Part shown: piece by piece, positions 26,552 to 35,221 of the stretch
How the letters are laid out: each line of letters starts with the position of its first letter
Position numbering within the stretch: the stretch's first letter is position 1
Assembly: GCA_009774395.1 (NCBI GenBank)
Contig: VSNQ01000035.1
Coordinates: forward strand, 1 to 35,350
Source: Lachnospiraceae bacterium
GTDB taxonomy: Bacteria; Bacillota; Clostridia; Lachnospirales; Lachnospiraceae
Length of the DNA: 35,350 bases
Reading direction: 5' to 3'
The notes under the pieces: model-generated
What the model was told of the DNA's origin: nothing
Databases searched by the model: none
What the model saw: the letters and a program-made list of their open reading frames with translations, nothing else
Translations under genes and position numbers: made by a program

Positions 26552-28474
26552 TTAATCATAATCCCCCTCTGCTGCATACAATATCATATCACCAAAAACC
26601 GGCCGTCCCTGCTGATAAATATTCCCATTTTCAAAAGTCCAATGCATACATCCATACTGTGATTTCATAAAATCCAGAATATCCTTGGCAAGTACTTCCC
26701 CGTCTAAAATCCAGCAGTCCTTACTTCTGCCTGCACTGTTTGTAAATGTAATTGTATGGTATCTCTGTGGCTCATTTAACAGACTATTAACTAACGTTAG
26801 CCGCTCTCTATAATAATATTTTAAATAAGAAACTTCCTCCGCAAACGCGTTATAAGAATAATTAAGCCGTTCTGCATCGTTTTCCCACCGAATTTCATTC
26901 ATCTGCACCGATTTTTGCAAAAACAGTTCTGCTTCCTCTAAATACCTTAAAAGCGGGTGTTCTGCGTTCAAAAATGCCTGCTGGTTAAACATATCTGTTA
27001 CATACTTCCGAAATTCCTTATTTTTGGCTAATTCCTCGCATAATCCGTTGGGAAAACCATTTACATTGATATATATGTTTCTCTCCTCATTACCAAACGC
27101 TCTGTCATAATCCCATGCCGGCCCTGCATATATTTTCCCCTGCAAAATATAATAAAATGTACTGTAATCATTGGCGTCTACTTCATTTGTTATAAGATCC
27201 ATAAGATACATTGCAGCAAAAGAATCCAAATCAATATACTGTTCCCATACATTCCGCGATGCTCCAGAAACACTTTCTGCAACCAGTTTCTCCACATTTT
27301 CCATAAAATCGGTTAAATATACAACTTCGCTCTCTATCGCCTCTTTGGGACTTTTTATTTCATAAATCCCTGATTCTACCGTAAAATAACAATCCTCTTG
27401 CGCGATTCTTCCCTCGTCAGAACTTACAATCTTATTATTGGCTTCTATTAAATATCCCTCAGCATCCTGTGTCTTCTCGGGAAATACATAATATCTCCTA
27501 TCCTGTTCCTCTACGATATCTGCGCTATCACGGTTCGCATCTCTTTGCGGAATTGGTATATCGACCCTGTTTCTGCCTGCCTCAACCTTTTCGCAAATCA
27601 AATAGCAGCCTGCATATTCCTGGTTCAAATAAACATCTGCAAATTCTGCCTCAACACCATACGGCAAGCCAAGCTGTCTTGCCAAATCATATGCCAGTTT
27701 ATTGCGCAAATAGGACTTATCATACGCATTCGCCTGCAAAATCCAATGTTTTGCACTGCCCATACCAAGCAGATTCGCTTCTTTCTCAAAATTAATTTGA
27801 TACGTTTTTTTTAAGCACATCAAACTGGTATTTCCATGCATTTTTATCTTGTCTAATGTTCCCATACAATCAATATTTCCATCAGCACGAATACAAACTA
27901 AACTCCCTGGCTCCGTATTATCTTTTTCCGAATGAATATACTGCATTGTTTTATTTGCTGTAGAAATAAATATTGCTGGCAGATTGCGCGACTGCATAAT
28001 CGAAAACGTATATTGCTGTTTCGCACCCGAATCGGGTATTTCGACATCTAAAATCCCCGATTCCTGCACGTTTAAACGATCTCCGTCAAACATTTTTTCC
28101 CCGTCTAACGAAAGTATATAGGCATTCTCGTCAAAATGCAATATCAAACCACCTGTATTATAATAGGACGGAATAAAAAAATAACAATGATTCTCCTGCA
28201 CGAAAAGTTTTATCGGCTGCCTGTTTTCCTGCTTGCCCTCTTCCGCGCAAAGCGTAATATCACGGAAGCCCTCAAACGAAGCCCAAAATTCCTCATGTTT
28301 CGCAGTATCTGGCGATTCTTCAACGTTTTCTAATGGATCTGCCGCTTTTTGTTCTTCCTGCATATTATCATTATTGACAAGAACAGTAACAACGCAAAAT
28401 ACTGCTATCCCCAAATACACCAACACAATAATACTATTTAAAAGAAATTTTTTCCAGTTGTTTTTATCACTCAT
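26552..28474 (-). CDS. CotH-family protein kinase, membrane-anchored
   Basis: The start was placed at ATG 28474 (640 residues), preceded by AGAGGGG; an upstream in-frame ATG lacks a site. One helix at ~10-35 anchors it, with the domain outside. CotH features are in order: KMHGNTSLMCLKKTYQINF, GMGSAKHWILQANAYDKSYLRN, ADVYLNQEYAGCYLICEKVEAG, DLDSFAAMYLMDLITNEVDAND and GPAWDYDRAFGNEERN, with the Asp pair expected for metal and ATP. CotH proteins phosphorylate Ser/Thr of secreted or spore coat proteins with ATP. The divergent CotH-like gene and the DUF4956 and VTC genes lie upstream. The target is unknown. Confidence 0.88.
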   Translation of the reverse strand: MSDKNNWKKFLLNSIIVLVYLGIAVFCVVTVLVNNDNMQEEQKAADPLENVEESPDTAKHEEFWASFEGFRDITLCAEEGKQENRQPIKLFVQENHCYFFIPSYYNTGGLILHFDENAYILSLDGEKMFDGDRLNVQESGILDVEIPDSGAKQQYTFSIMQSRNLPAIFISTANKTMQYIHSEKDNTEPGSLVCIRADGNIDCMGTLDKIKMHGNTSLMCLKKTYQINFEKEANLLGMGSAKHWILQANAYDKSYLRNKLAYDLARQLGLPYGVEAEFADVYLNQEYAGCYLICEKVEAGRNRVDIPIPQRDANRDSADIVEEQDRRYYVFPEKTQDAEGYLIEANNKIVSSDEGRIAQEDCYFTVESGIYEIKSPKEAIESEVVYLTDFMENVEKLVAESVSGASRNVWEQYIDLDSFAAMYLMDLITNEVDANDYSTFYYILQGKIYAGPAWDYDRAFGNEERNIYINVNGFPNGLCEELAKNKEFRKYVTDMFNQQAFLNAEHPLLRYLEEAELFLQKSVQMNEIRWENDAERLNYSYNAFAEEVSYLKYYYRERLTLVNSLLNEPQRYHTITFTNSAGRSKDCWILDGEVLAKDILDFMKSQYGCMHWTFENGNIYQQGRPVFGDMILYAAEGDYD

Positions 28475-28580
28475 AAACCCCTCTGCATACTTTAGGTTAC
28501 AACGCACACCCACGCCATATTAGCACACATACCAACCCATCAGCTTAAAGTATTTTTTAAACTTATTTGTCTTTGATAGC

Positions 28581-29996
28581 CTATCCCTGCGTTCCTTCTG
28601 CCGCTTCCCCAAAATATGCATCTAAATATTCCAATCTGTCAGTAATATATTGTTCCAACTTGTCAAAATAATAGCCGAACATATCTTCTCTAACACATCT
28701 CTTTGCCAATCCGCTCCGCACAAGATAATCTTTATACATTTGTACCTGTTTCAAAAAATGTACTGTTTCTAACTCTCCCAAACGAAGCTGCTTCCAATTC
28801 TGACTGCATAGCGGAAATATCTCCTCCCGCCACAAGTTCTCCTCTATCCCCATATCTGTATAGGACAACAGCATATCACTCGTATCATTCCATGACAAAT
28901 AATTCAGCTTATCATTAAATCCGCCAAATGCAAATTCCAGCTTATCCGGCAACAAGATACAGCCTGATTTCCCATCTTCCATCATTTGCTCTAAAATAAT
29001 ATAATCCTCTACAGTATTTTTAAAAGCATACGTTATCTGCAAAAATAACGCATATCGGCTTAAACTCATACTATCAACAAACTTCCAAAGTACTGCCAGT
29101 TCCTCATTTGAGATGTCCTCCGCTTTATGCAGCAGACAATTATCATCTGCCTGAAGAAAAGCCCTTGTCCATTTCGGGGTCAAAAGATACAATCCTTGAT
29201 ATTGATTATTTACAACCAATTCCACAAATTGATACTTTCTTTGCAAATTAGAATCAGTGTTTATCACATTCCACACATCGGAAGCAAGCATTGCCCGCAT
29301 AAGCGTTCCATCATTTTCAGAAACTTTATACAGTTTCCAGTTGTTATTCTTTCCCATGCCAAGCAGCGAAAGCTTTTTCTCCTCCTCCAGTGTTTTCTTC
29401 ATTAATTTTATAGAATATGTACCAGAGTTGGCATTTCGTTTAAGCAAAGTGTCAGAAACCCGAATACTTAATCCGGCAACTTCTTCATCATCCGGGTCAA
29501 AAAGCGCAAGTTCCCCCACACCATACGCATACGAAACACGTTCCATACTATTTAGCGTCATAACAGGCGCACCTGTAAAAATCATATTACAAACGGCATA
29601 CGCGTGTTCTGCCACAAACCAAACATGAAACAAATGCCCCTCCTGCACGGATTCTGCAAGCTGTTCCCAAGCCGGCGATGTCTCTAAATAAATATCGCAA
29701 GCCGACATAGAAGCCGTAAAAACAGCCTCAAACACCTTTTTGTCGATACAATGCGGAACATAATATGTGCTGCTTGCTTTATCATACGCAATATCTTTCC
29801 CATTTAAACACAAAATACCGCCGATCTCCGACGGATTTTCCAAACATATTTTTCCCTCTGTAGTTTGTAATAACTCCTCCTGCGCAAGCAGCCGCAAACC
29901 GCCAAAGTGGGAAGCTTCCCTATGCTGGTACATTAGATAAACGATTCCCAGCATAAGAAGCAGAATGCACAACCAGACACGCCTATATTTCGTCAT
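28581..29996 (-). CDS. CotH-like protein, probable pseudokinase
   Basis: ATG 29996 (471 residues) overlaps the DUF4956 stop as ATGA, so it is coupled. A signal-anchor helix covers ~7-25. The N-terminal and middle sections match CotH: GTYSIKLMKKTLEEEKKLSLLGMG, then NNWKLYKV..MRAMLASDVW and VELVVNNQYQGLYLL. The catalytic end is degenerate, however. In place of GPxWDxDxAFG it reads LLPDKLEFAFGGF, and no NEVD-type segment is clear. It is therefore likely a pseudokinase or scaffold partner of the canonical CotH encoded next to it. It could also have a different activity in the CotH fold. Confidence 0.75.
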   Translation of the reverse strand: MTKYRRVWLCILLLMLGIVYLMYQHREASHFGGLRLLAQEELLQTTEGKICLENPSEIGGILCLNGKDIAYDKASSTYYVPHCIDKKVFEAVFTASMSACDIYLETSPAWEQLAESVQEGHLFHVWFVAEHAYAVCNMIFTGAPVMTLNSMERVSYAYGVGELALFDPDDEEVAGLSIRVSDTLLKRNANSGTYSIKLMKKTLEEEKKLSLLGMGKNNNWKLYKVSENDGTLMRAMLASDVWNVINTDSNLQRKYQFVELVVNNQYQGLYLLTPKWTRAFLQADDNCLLHKAEDISNEELAVLWKFVDSMSLSRYALFLQITYAFKNTVEDYIILEQMMEDGKSGCILLPDKLEFAFGGFNDKLNYLSWNDTSDMLLSYTDMGIEENLWREEIFPLCSQNWKQLRLGELETVHFLKQVQMYKDYLVRSGLAKRCVREDMFGYYFDKLEQYITDRLEYLDAYFGEAAEGTQG

Positions 29997-30664
29997 CCAA
30001 TATGTTCTCCCATCTCCAAAATCCAATTTACACTTAACACATCCGGATTTTCTCTTATTTTTTCCATATCCTCGCTGCTTATCTCATTGGTGGAAGTTAC
30101 TTCCACAACGAATTCGCAATGATCCTTCCCATAATTCGCGCTTTTAAAACAGGGCTTCTTATACTTTTCCTTTATGCACTTTAACACTGTATCCGCCTTC
30201 AAAGAACCTTTACCACGGATAATAATTAAATATTTCTTTTTCCGTTTACAATAAACATTCATGGAAACAAAAATCAGCGATATTACAATCGTCGAAAAAA
30301 AAGCCAGCTTATAAATCCCCGCGCCAACACACAGCCCTTCCACGATTGACCAGAAAATATAAACTGTATCCCACGTGTCTTTCACGGCAGTCCGGTAACG
30401 CACAATCGACAGAGCGCCTACCATACCCAAAGAAATCGCAATATTGCTGCTTATCATCATCATAATTACCGACGCAATTAAAAGCAATACGACAAATCCT
30501 ACATTCATTTTTGCATTATATAAAACGCCTGTAAATGTAATCCTATACGTCACAAATATAATTGATGCTACAAGAATGCCCATACCCAGCACAAATAAAA
30601 TCTTATTCGCACTCAGCGCCTCATTGTTCATTGAAAACCAATCGAGTATATCTGTTTTTGTCAC
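29993..30664 (-). CDS. DUF4956 membrane protein
   Basis: A GTG start at 30664 with AAGGAG eight bases upstream gives 223 residues. There are four hydrophobic segments in the first ~130 residues and the family signature LGMVGALSIVRYRTAVKDTWDTVYIFWSI (positions ~83-111), where the RxRTAVKD stretch is best preserved. A small soluble alpha/beta tail (~145-223) follows. DUF4956 genes regularly sit beside VTC-type polyphosphate polymerase and CotH genes, as here; its function is not established. It could supply or export something for the VTC protein, but that is inference. It lies 28 bp downstream of the VTC gene. Confidence 0.92.
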   Translation of the reverse strand: MTKTDILDWFSMNNEALSANKILFVLGMGILVASIIFVTYRITFTGVLYNAKMNVGFVVLLLIASVIMMMISSNIAISLGMVGALSIVRYRTAVKDTWDTVYIFWSIVEGLCVGAGIYKLAFFSTIVISLIFVSMNVYCKRKKKYLIIIRGKGSLKADTVLKCIKEKYKKPCFKSANYGKDHCEFVVEVTSTNEISSEDMEKIRENPDVLSVNWILEMGEHIG

Positions 30665-30692
30665 TTGTTCTTCTCCTTATTTTTTGTATCTA

Positions 30693-31391
30693 TTATAAAA
30701 TATAGCGTGCCATAAGCGGTCTGCCAAGCGCATATTTGCCAACCGATACATTTGACAGATTATATTTCGCGAGCACCCGTTTAATAGATTCCAGCAACAC
30801 ACCGTTAAACTTCACTTCCAGAATCACCTTATCCGTAAAAACTGGCATAAAGGTAATATCATTGCTGTAAATATTAAAAAAAGTTTCACAACTTTTCACA
30901 TTTCTATCAAAAGTAATCCGCGTATCAAAGGCTGGATATACATAAGCCCTTCGTTCATATTCTATTATTGCTGCAGGTCTGTATACCCCCAAAACCATAT
31001 CACAGTATAGTCGATATGCCGTTTCTTCTCCCATATCAAGCAAACGGTAATACTCTCCCTGAATGAACTGTTCCGCTTCCGTCCGCGAAATCACAAGACT
31101 ATCTTTCTTCTGATAAACACCTTCCTTCTTCTTTATTTCTAACTTGGCGTTCTGCTGATTCGTATTATAAATACGTAGCCGAATTTTCTTTCTTCTCTCT
31201 ATTCCCGCAAATTTTTCTTTATAATCCTTGTTATTCCATGAATCAAAATATAAACTCCTCACAGTATAGTATCCATTAGCAGATTGGGAATACGTGTCCG
31301 GCTGGAGCAGACATTCCAATTCATTTTGCAATATAAGGCTGGTTTCATAGTCGATTGTATACTTTAATTCTCTGCGTGTTACGGAAAGCAA
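30693..31391 (-). CDS. VTC-domain polyphosphate polymerase-like protein
   Basis: The likely start is TTG at 31391 (232 residues), 11 bases after AAGGAG; an ATG at 31466 is in frame but overlaps the promoter -10. The protein has the VTC tunnel features RRELKYTIDYETS at the N-terminus, YTVRSLYFDS, a basic RRKKIRLRIYN segment, KLEIKKKEG, AIIEYERRAYV and VILEVKFNG. The repeated Lys/Arg and acidic residues line the tunnel that makes polyphosphate from ATP in VTC4-type enzymes. It is a soluble single domain. The product may serve phosphate or energy storage or surface chemistry together with DUF4956 and CotH; the partnership is known by context only. Confidence 0.85.
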   Translation of the reverse strand: MLSVTRRELKYTIDYETSLILQNELECLLQPDTYSQSANGYYTVRSLYFDSWNNKDYKEKFAGIERRKKIRLRIYNTNQQNAKLEIKKKEGVYQKKDSLVISRTEAEQFIQGEYYRLLDMGEETAYRLYCDMVLGVYRPAAIIEYERRAYVYPAFDTRITFDRNVKSCETFFNIYSNDITFMPVFTDKVILEVKFNGVLLESIKRVLAKYNLSNVSVGKYALGRPLMARYIL

Positions 31392-31454
31392 AATTTTTAT
31401 TTCTCCTTGCTGTTTTTTACTTTTGAAGTTTTGCGTGTATGTTAATAATTTTAT

Positions 31455-31483
31455 ATTATAACACAAAAAATGTTCAATTTGAA
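31455..31483 (-). promoter_or_regulatory. Promoter for the VTC/DUF4956/CotH genes
   Basis: On the minus strand a perfect TATAAT (31455-31460) is preceded by a 17-base spacer and a poor -35 (TTCAAA, 31478-31483). The -35 and part of the spacer lie inside the 27-bp palindrome at 31465-31491, so control by a dimeric regulator is plausible. The start codon is 64 bases downstream of the -10 box. Confidence 0.6.
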
Positions 31484-31491
31484 CATTTTTT
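31465..31491. promoter_or_regulatory. Perfect 27-bp palindrome (operator-like)
   Basis: Arms of 13 bases, AAAAAATGTTCAA and TTGAACATTTTTT, surround one central base. The core ATGTTCAA-N-TTGAACAT has the spacing of a binding site for a dimeric helix-turn-helix regulator. It overlaps the -35 and spacer of the VTC operon promoter. It could also fold as an AT-rich hairpin ending the truncated DHHW gene, 28 bases after its stop codon, although such a stem would be weak. Confidence 0.6.
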
Positions 31492-31518
31492 TACAAGATT
31501 GTGCATTTTTATGTACTT

Positions 31519-32166
31519 TTACTGCTCCTCATCGCCAAACCCCTGAAATTGAAACGCCAAACTTCCTTCCGCCAAAAAATCTGGATAGTACATTAAAATC
31601 ACTATATCCGGACAATATGAATCAATATAATCTTTCGTTAATTGTTGACTTTCCCGATCATATAAAAACCGTACTTCCGAAAATCCCATTATCAGAAATG
31701 GATTCACTGCTTTTCCATAAGAGTCTGTAACTATTAATATTTTTAAATCATTTTTACAGTCAAGGTTTCTGTAATTGCCAAGTGCTGCATCTAAAACATA
31801 ATCATATGTATATCTTGAAGTATACTCTTTATTTTGTAGCGGCTTCCGATTATAAACCAATTCCTGCATCGTTCCAATCGTTTTCTCCCTTTGAATGGTA
31901 GTTTCAAACTTTGGAACAATCAATTCAAAGTCGTCAATCCCAGCAAAATAGATACCTGTTCTTTGACCATTTGACCCTAAATGCCATTTTTCATAAACCT
32001 CAATATTATAATTGTTAATATCACCAATCCGGCTATCTACATCGCACTGAAATATCTGTGTTAAATAATCCTCTAATTTACAGTAGGCATAAAATCCTGC
32101 TCTCGTTGTCCAATGATGATCCGTTTTATACATCATAGTATACTGATCAATATTTTGTACTTTCAA
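31519..32166 (-). pseudogene. DHHW-family (AlgX/DltD-like SGNH) protein, N-terminally truncated
   Basis: The 215-residue frame begins at a TTG without a ribosome site and reaches YKTDHHWTTRAGFYAY after only ~15 residues. Family members normally have ~150-200 residues before this motif, including a membrane anchor and the first SGNH block. The rest looks normal: ILIVTDSYGKAVNPFL carries the D-S-Y block and PDIVILMYYPDFL the end. In intact proteins this fold removes or transfers acyl groups on surface glycans. An in-frame TAG lies 14 bp upstream, and the ATPase gene ends 10 bp before it, so the N-terminal part was apparently lost at the junction. It is probably not functional. Confidence 0.75.
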
Positions 32167-32176
32167 ATCGTAATCG

Positions 32177-33769
32177 TTAAACTACCGCTTCAACAATTAT
32201 CTTTTCACCAATCATAATTGTGTTTAAACCAATTTCTTTTTTCTTATTAAAATTAAAACTTAATAAATAACCTTTTGTTTGGTGAAAATAATCCAAATAA
32301 TCTGCAAGCTGTTGCTCACCATGTTCATTGTACTCATTTCCATGCCATATCTTCATTTCAATTACAAATTGTTCTCCTGCATAATCAATAACCACATCCG
32401 TCCTCTTTGCATCCCTCGTCTGCGCTTCAATATAATAATTTCCAATACCATTAATAATTGGTCTTAAATATAACAGAAAAAATTTACGCCCATAATCCTC
32501 GACAAACTTATCATCATTTTCACCATAAATATCATGAAAATATTCTACAAACTTTCTCAACACCCACTCCATATTCAGTTTGCCGTCTAAAATAAACTGA
32601 CTTTTATCCTGCTTCGCAATTTTACTCATAGCGCTCGACAATTCATCTTCGGATAGAAAGAGATTGTACAAGCATATCTCAAATATACGGTTTGATACTT
32701 GTATATTAATACGATTATCTACAACATATCCAAACATACATGCCAGTTCTATTGTATGGTTATATTGATTGTACCCCACTCGTTCTCCCTGAAACAACAT
32801 CGCATACAACATCTGCTTTAAATCCGGATACTCGGTAACATGTTTTATCATACTATCGAACAATGTCGTTTTTGAATTCAGTATTATCTTTACTGCAGCC
32901 TCAATCCCTTCCTTTGTCCAGATTTTTTTCCCTTTTACAAAATCTTCACTATAAGGCAGCTTCTCATCCATTATTTTACAAATCGCCGATACCAAAAATG
33001 GATAACCTGAAGTATATTGAAAGATTTCATCTGCAACTGCTGCTACATCCATTTCCGCATTATGCTCTGCTTTATATTCGTCAAGCATAACCGCAATCTG
33101 CTCCTTTGAAAAACTCATATCAAGATCAAAATCTGCGGCAATATTCCATGGACTATTATACTGATGTTCCGAATCAGGACGTATCTTTTGTTTTAAATTT
33201 TTAATATCATATACCCCTGCAAGAATAACAGAATGGAAAATTGGCCGTCGATCTCTTGCAAGATAATATTTTCTAAGCTGTGCAAGAAAATCTATAAATA
33301 CTTGATTGTTTGATGCATTATCCACTTCATCGATCATCAGCACAATCGGCTTCTCTGCCACTTTGCATAAACCACTTAACAGCAGAAACAATTCACGCAA
33401 ACTTCCCTTAGCCTCCCTTTGGGCAAATTTTTCTAAAGGCTTTAATAATTCTTGTTCCTTATCCTCTGCTGACTCAGCAAATGCCAATGCAAATTCATCC
33501 GCAAAAGCACGCACAAAAGTATCTGCCTGCGCAAACTCCTCCGAACCGATTCCTTGAAAATCTAAAAATATTGCAATATAATCCTTTTTCAAATACTCTG
33601 CCAAGGAAATAAGTGTTGTTGTCTTACCGAACTGCCGTCCCCTGTTTATTACAAAATACTTACCTCTATCAACATATAGTTTTCGCATTTGCTCCAGGCG
33701 CTCGTCCAGTGATACCATATAATGCTCTGTTGGCTTGCAGATTCCCTCTGTATTAAAATAGCGTGTCAT
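32177..33769 (-). CDS. AAA-ATPase-like protein with PD-(D/E)XK-like C-terminus
   Basis: ATG 33769 has GGAGGG six bases upstream; the protein has 530 residues. It shows a P-loop GRQFGKTTTLISL (~43-55), Walker B IVLMIDEVDNASN, and a C-terminal nuclease-like segment TDVVIDYAGEQFVIEMKIWHG with the D..ExK pattern, followed by QLADYLDYFHQTKGYLLSF. This architecture (AAA-ATPase_like plus DUF1703-type tail) is abundant and often mobile in clostridia and Bacteroidetes; the function is unknown and nuclease activity is unproven. It lies between a GT2 gene and the truncated DHHW gene, so it may have been inserted there. The tail of a second relative is at the right window edge. Confidence 0.88.
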   Translation of the reverse strand: MTRYFNTEGICKPTEHYMVSLDERLEQMRKLYVDRGKYFVINRGRQFGKTTTLISLAEYLKKDYIAIFLDFQGIGSEEFAQADTFVRAFADEFALAFAESAEDKEQELLKPLEKFAQREAKGSLRELFLLLSGLCKVAEKPIVLMIDEVDNASNNQVFIDFLAQLRKYYLARDRRPIFHSVILAGVYDIKNLKQKIRPDSEHQYNSPWNIAADFDLDMSFSKEQIAVMLDEYKAEHNAEMDVAAVADEIFQYTSGYPFLVSAICKIMDEKLPYSEDFVKGKKIWTKEGIEAAVKIILNSKTTLFDSMIKHVTEYPDLKQMLYAMLFQGERVGYNQYNHTIELACMFGYVVDNRINIQVSNRIFEICLYNLFLSEDELSSAMSKIAKQDKSQFILDGKLNMEWVLRKFVEYFHDIYGENDDKFVEDYGRKFFLLYLRPIINGIGNYYIEAQTRDAKRTDVVIDYAGEQFVIEMKIWHGNEYNEHGEQQLADYLDYFHQTKGYLLSFNFNKKKEIGLNTIMIGEKIIVEAVV

Positions 33770-33796
33770 CTTTTCCCTCCATATCCATCAATATCC

Positions 33797-34747
33797 TTAT
33801 TCTTTCTTATCAGGGATATTACTCTCTCTCTCAAAGTAAATCGGTCGATTTTTTACTTCCATATAAATCCTCGCCATATACTCTCCTATCATACCCAAAA
33901 TCGTTATAATAACGCCTCCCAGAAAAAGCATAATAATTATAATTGATGCATAACCTGTTCTTTCGCCTGTACTGTGTAATGCACCCAAAAAAGTATATAT
34001 GGCATACCCAATTGCCACAAAAACAATAAACATTCCAAAGTAAATAACAATTCTTAAAGGCGTTGTAGCAAATGCAAGAAAGCCACTGTATGCATAACGA
34101 AACAATCCTCGAATACTCCATTTCGTGTTTCCAGCAATACGCTTTGACGGCGTGTATTCCACCCACTTGTTCTTAAATCCAACCCATGCATAAATTCCTT
34201 TTGTAAATCGTTCTCTCTCAGCCATAGATACAATCGCTTCTACTACCTTGCGCTTCATAAGACGATAATCCGTACTTCCCGGGACTAAATCAATCACCGT
34301 AATATGATTGATAACATGATAAAATGCCCTTGAAAGTGTACTCTTAATCAAAGGCTCCCCTTTTCTGGATACTCTGCGTGCCGAAGCACAATCATATCCC
34401 TCGTTTTCAATTGCATCCAACATATCTTTTATCAATTCCGGCGGATGCTGCAAATCGGCATCCAATATTGCAACATAATCTCCCACACTTTTTTCCAGCC
34501 CCGCATACATTGCAGACTCTTTGCCAAAATTTCGTGAAAGTGAAATATATTGTATTTTCCCTGCATCGGCTCGCTTTTCCACTTTTTTGATTTCGTCCAT
34601 GGTATTATCATTACTGCCGTCATCCACAAAAGTTATAATAAAGGTACACTCTGGCATATCAGAGAATACCTCCCGAACTCTATCATAAAACTTTGATATG
34701 CATTTTTCTTCATTGTAACAGGGAACTATAAGTTCGATTGTTTTCAT
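33797..34747 (-). CDS. GtrB/YfdH-like family 2 glycosyltransferase
   Basis: The protein has 316 residues, with GGGAGG six bases before the ATG. It carries ELIVPCYNEEKCISKFYD, FVDDGSNDNTMDEI, AILDADLQHPPEL with the DxD motif, and two C-terminal helices (~230-295) ending in IGEYMARIYMEVKNRP. As with GtrB, it would load undecaprenyl phosphate with a sugar for transfer outside the membrane by GT-C-like partners such as YfhO. It is a second copy of the type encoded at 11832-12833, but the two are clearly diverged. It lies 27 bp upstream of the ATPase gene. Confidence 0.93.
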   Translation of the reverse strand: MKTIELIVPCYNEEKCISKFYDRVREVFSDMPECTFIITFVDDGSNDNTMDEIKKVEKRADAGKIQYISLSRNFGKESAMYAGLEKSVGDYVAILDADLQHPPELIKDMLDAIENEGYDCASARRVSRKGEPLIKSTLSRAFYHVINHITVIDLVPGSTDYRLMKRKVVEAIVSMAERERFTKGIYAWVGFKNKWVEYTPSKRIAGNTKWSIRGLFRYAYSGFLAFATTPLRIVIYFGMFIVFVAIGYAIYTFLGALHSTGERTGYASIIIIMLFLGGVIITILGMIGEYMARIYMEVKNRPIYFERESNIPDKKE

Positions 34748-34842
34748 CCATTGCCTCCCTTTTCCCCTTCTTATAACGTACTTATATACTAATAATCACT
34801 TGATTCTAAGTCCATTGTTCCCATTTCTGTTCACAATATATA

Positions 34843-35186
34843 TTAGTGACCGCTAAAGTTTGCCAATAATGCCGACTCACAAGCATAATTATCCTGAACG
34901 ACATAATAAAATTTATCGCTCGTGAGTATAACATTGTACAATTTCAAGTATTTGTCCGCTTTTTCTTTGAATATCATATCATGAAGTCTTTTATTTTTCA
35001 ATATATTCTGAAATACAGAATAAACATATGAACAGAAATAATGACTCAACAGTGTACCAGGCACAAAACCTTTGAATTTACTGGGTTTCTGTCAACAAAA
35101 GTGATATCTGCGACTTTCACAAACCTCATAAATATTGGGGCTAAAACATCCGGGAATTCCGTTATAAAGTCCTGTACTACATTCAT
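34843..35186 (-). pseudogene. Unknown ORF split by a frameshift
   Basis: Two overlapping frames seem to belong together. The first (35046-35186, 46 residues) reads MNVVQDFITEFPDVL... and stops at 35046-35048. The second is open from ~35079 to 34843 and reads SKFKGFVPGTLLSHYF..., later EKADKYLKLYNVILTSDKFYYVV. Neither has a good ribosome site. No family was recognised. One indel near 35046-35079 would join them to a protein of ~110 residues. It fits the picture of decayed sequence between the two ATPase-type genes. The 95 bp between it and the GT2 gene start are AT-rich, with no clear promoter. Confidence 0.35.
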
Positions 35187-35221
35187 TTTTGCAACAATTT
35201 ATCAGTTACTATAACTTACGA

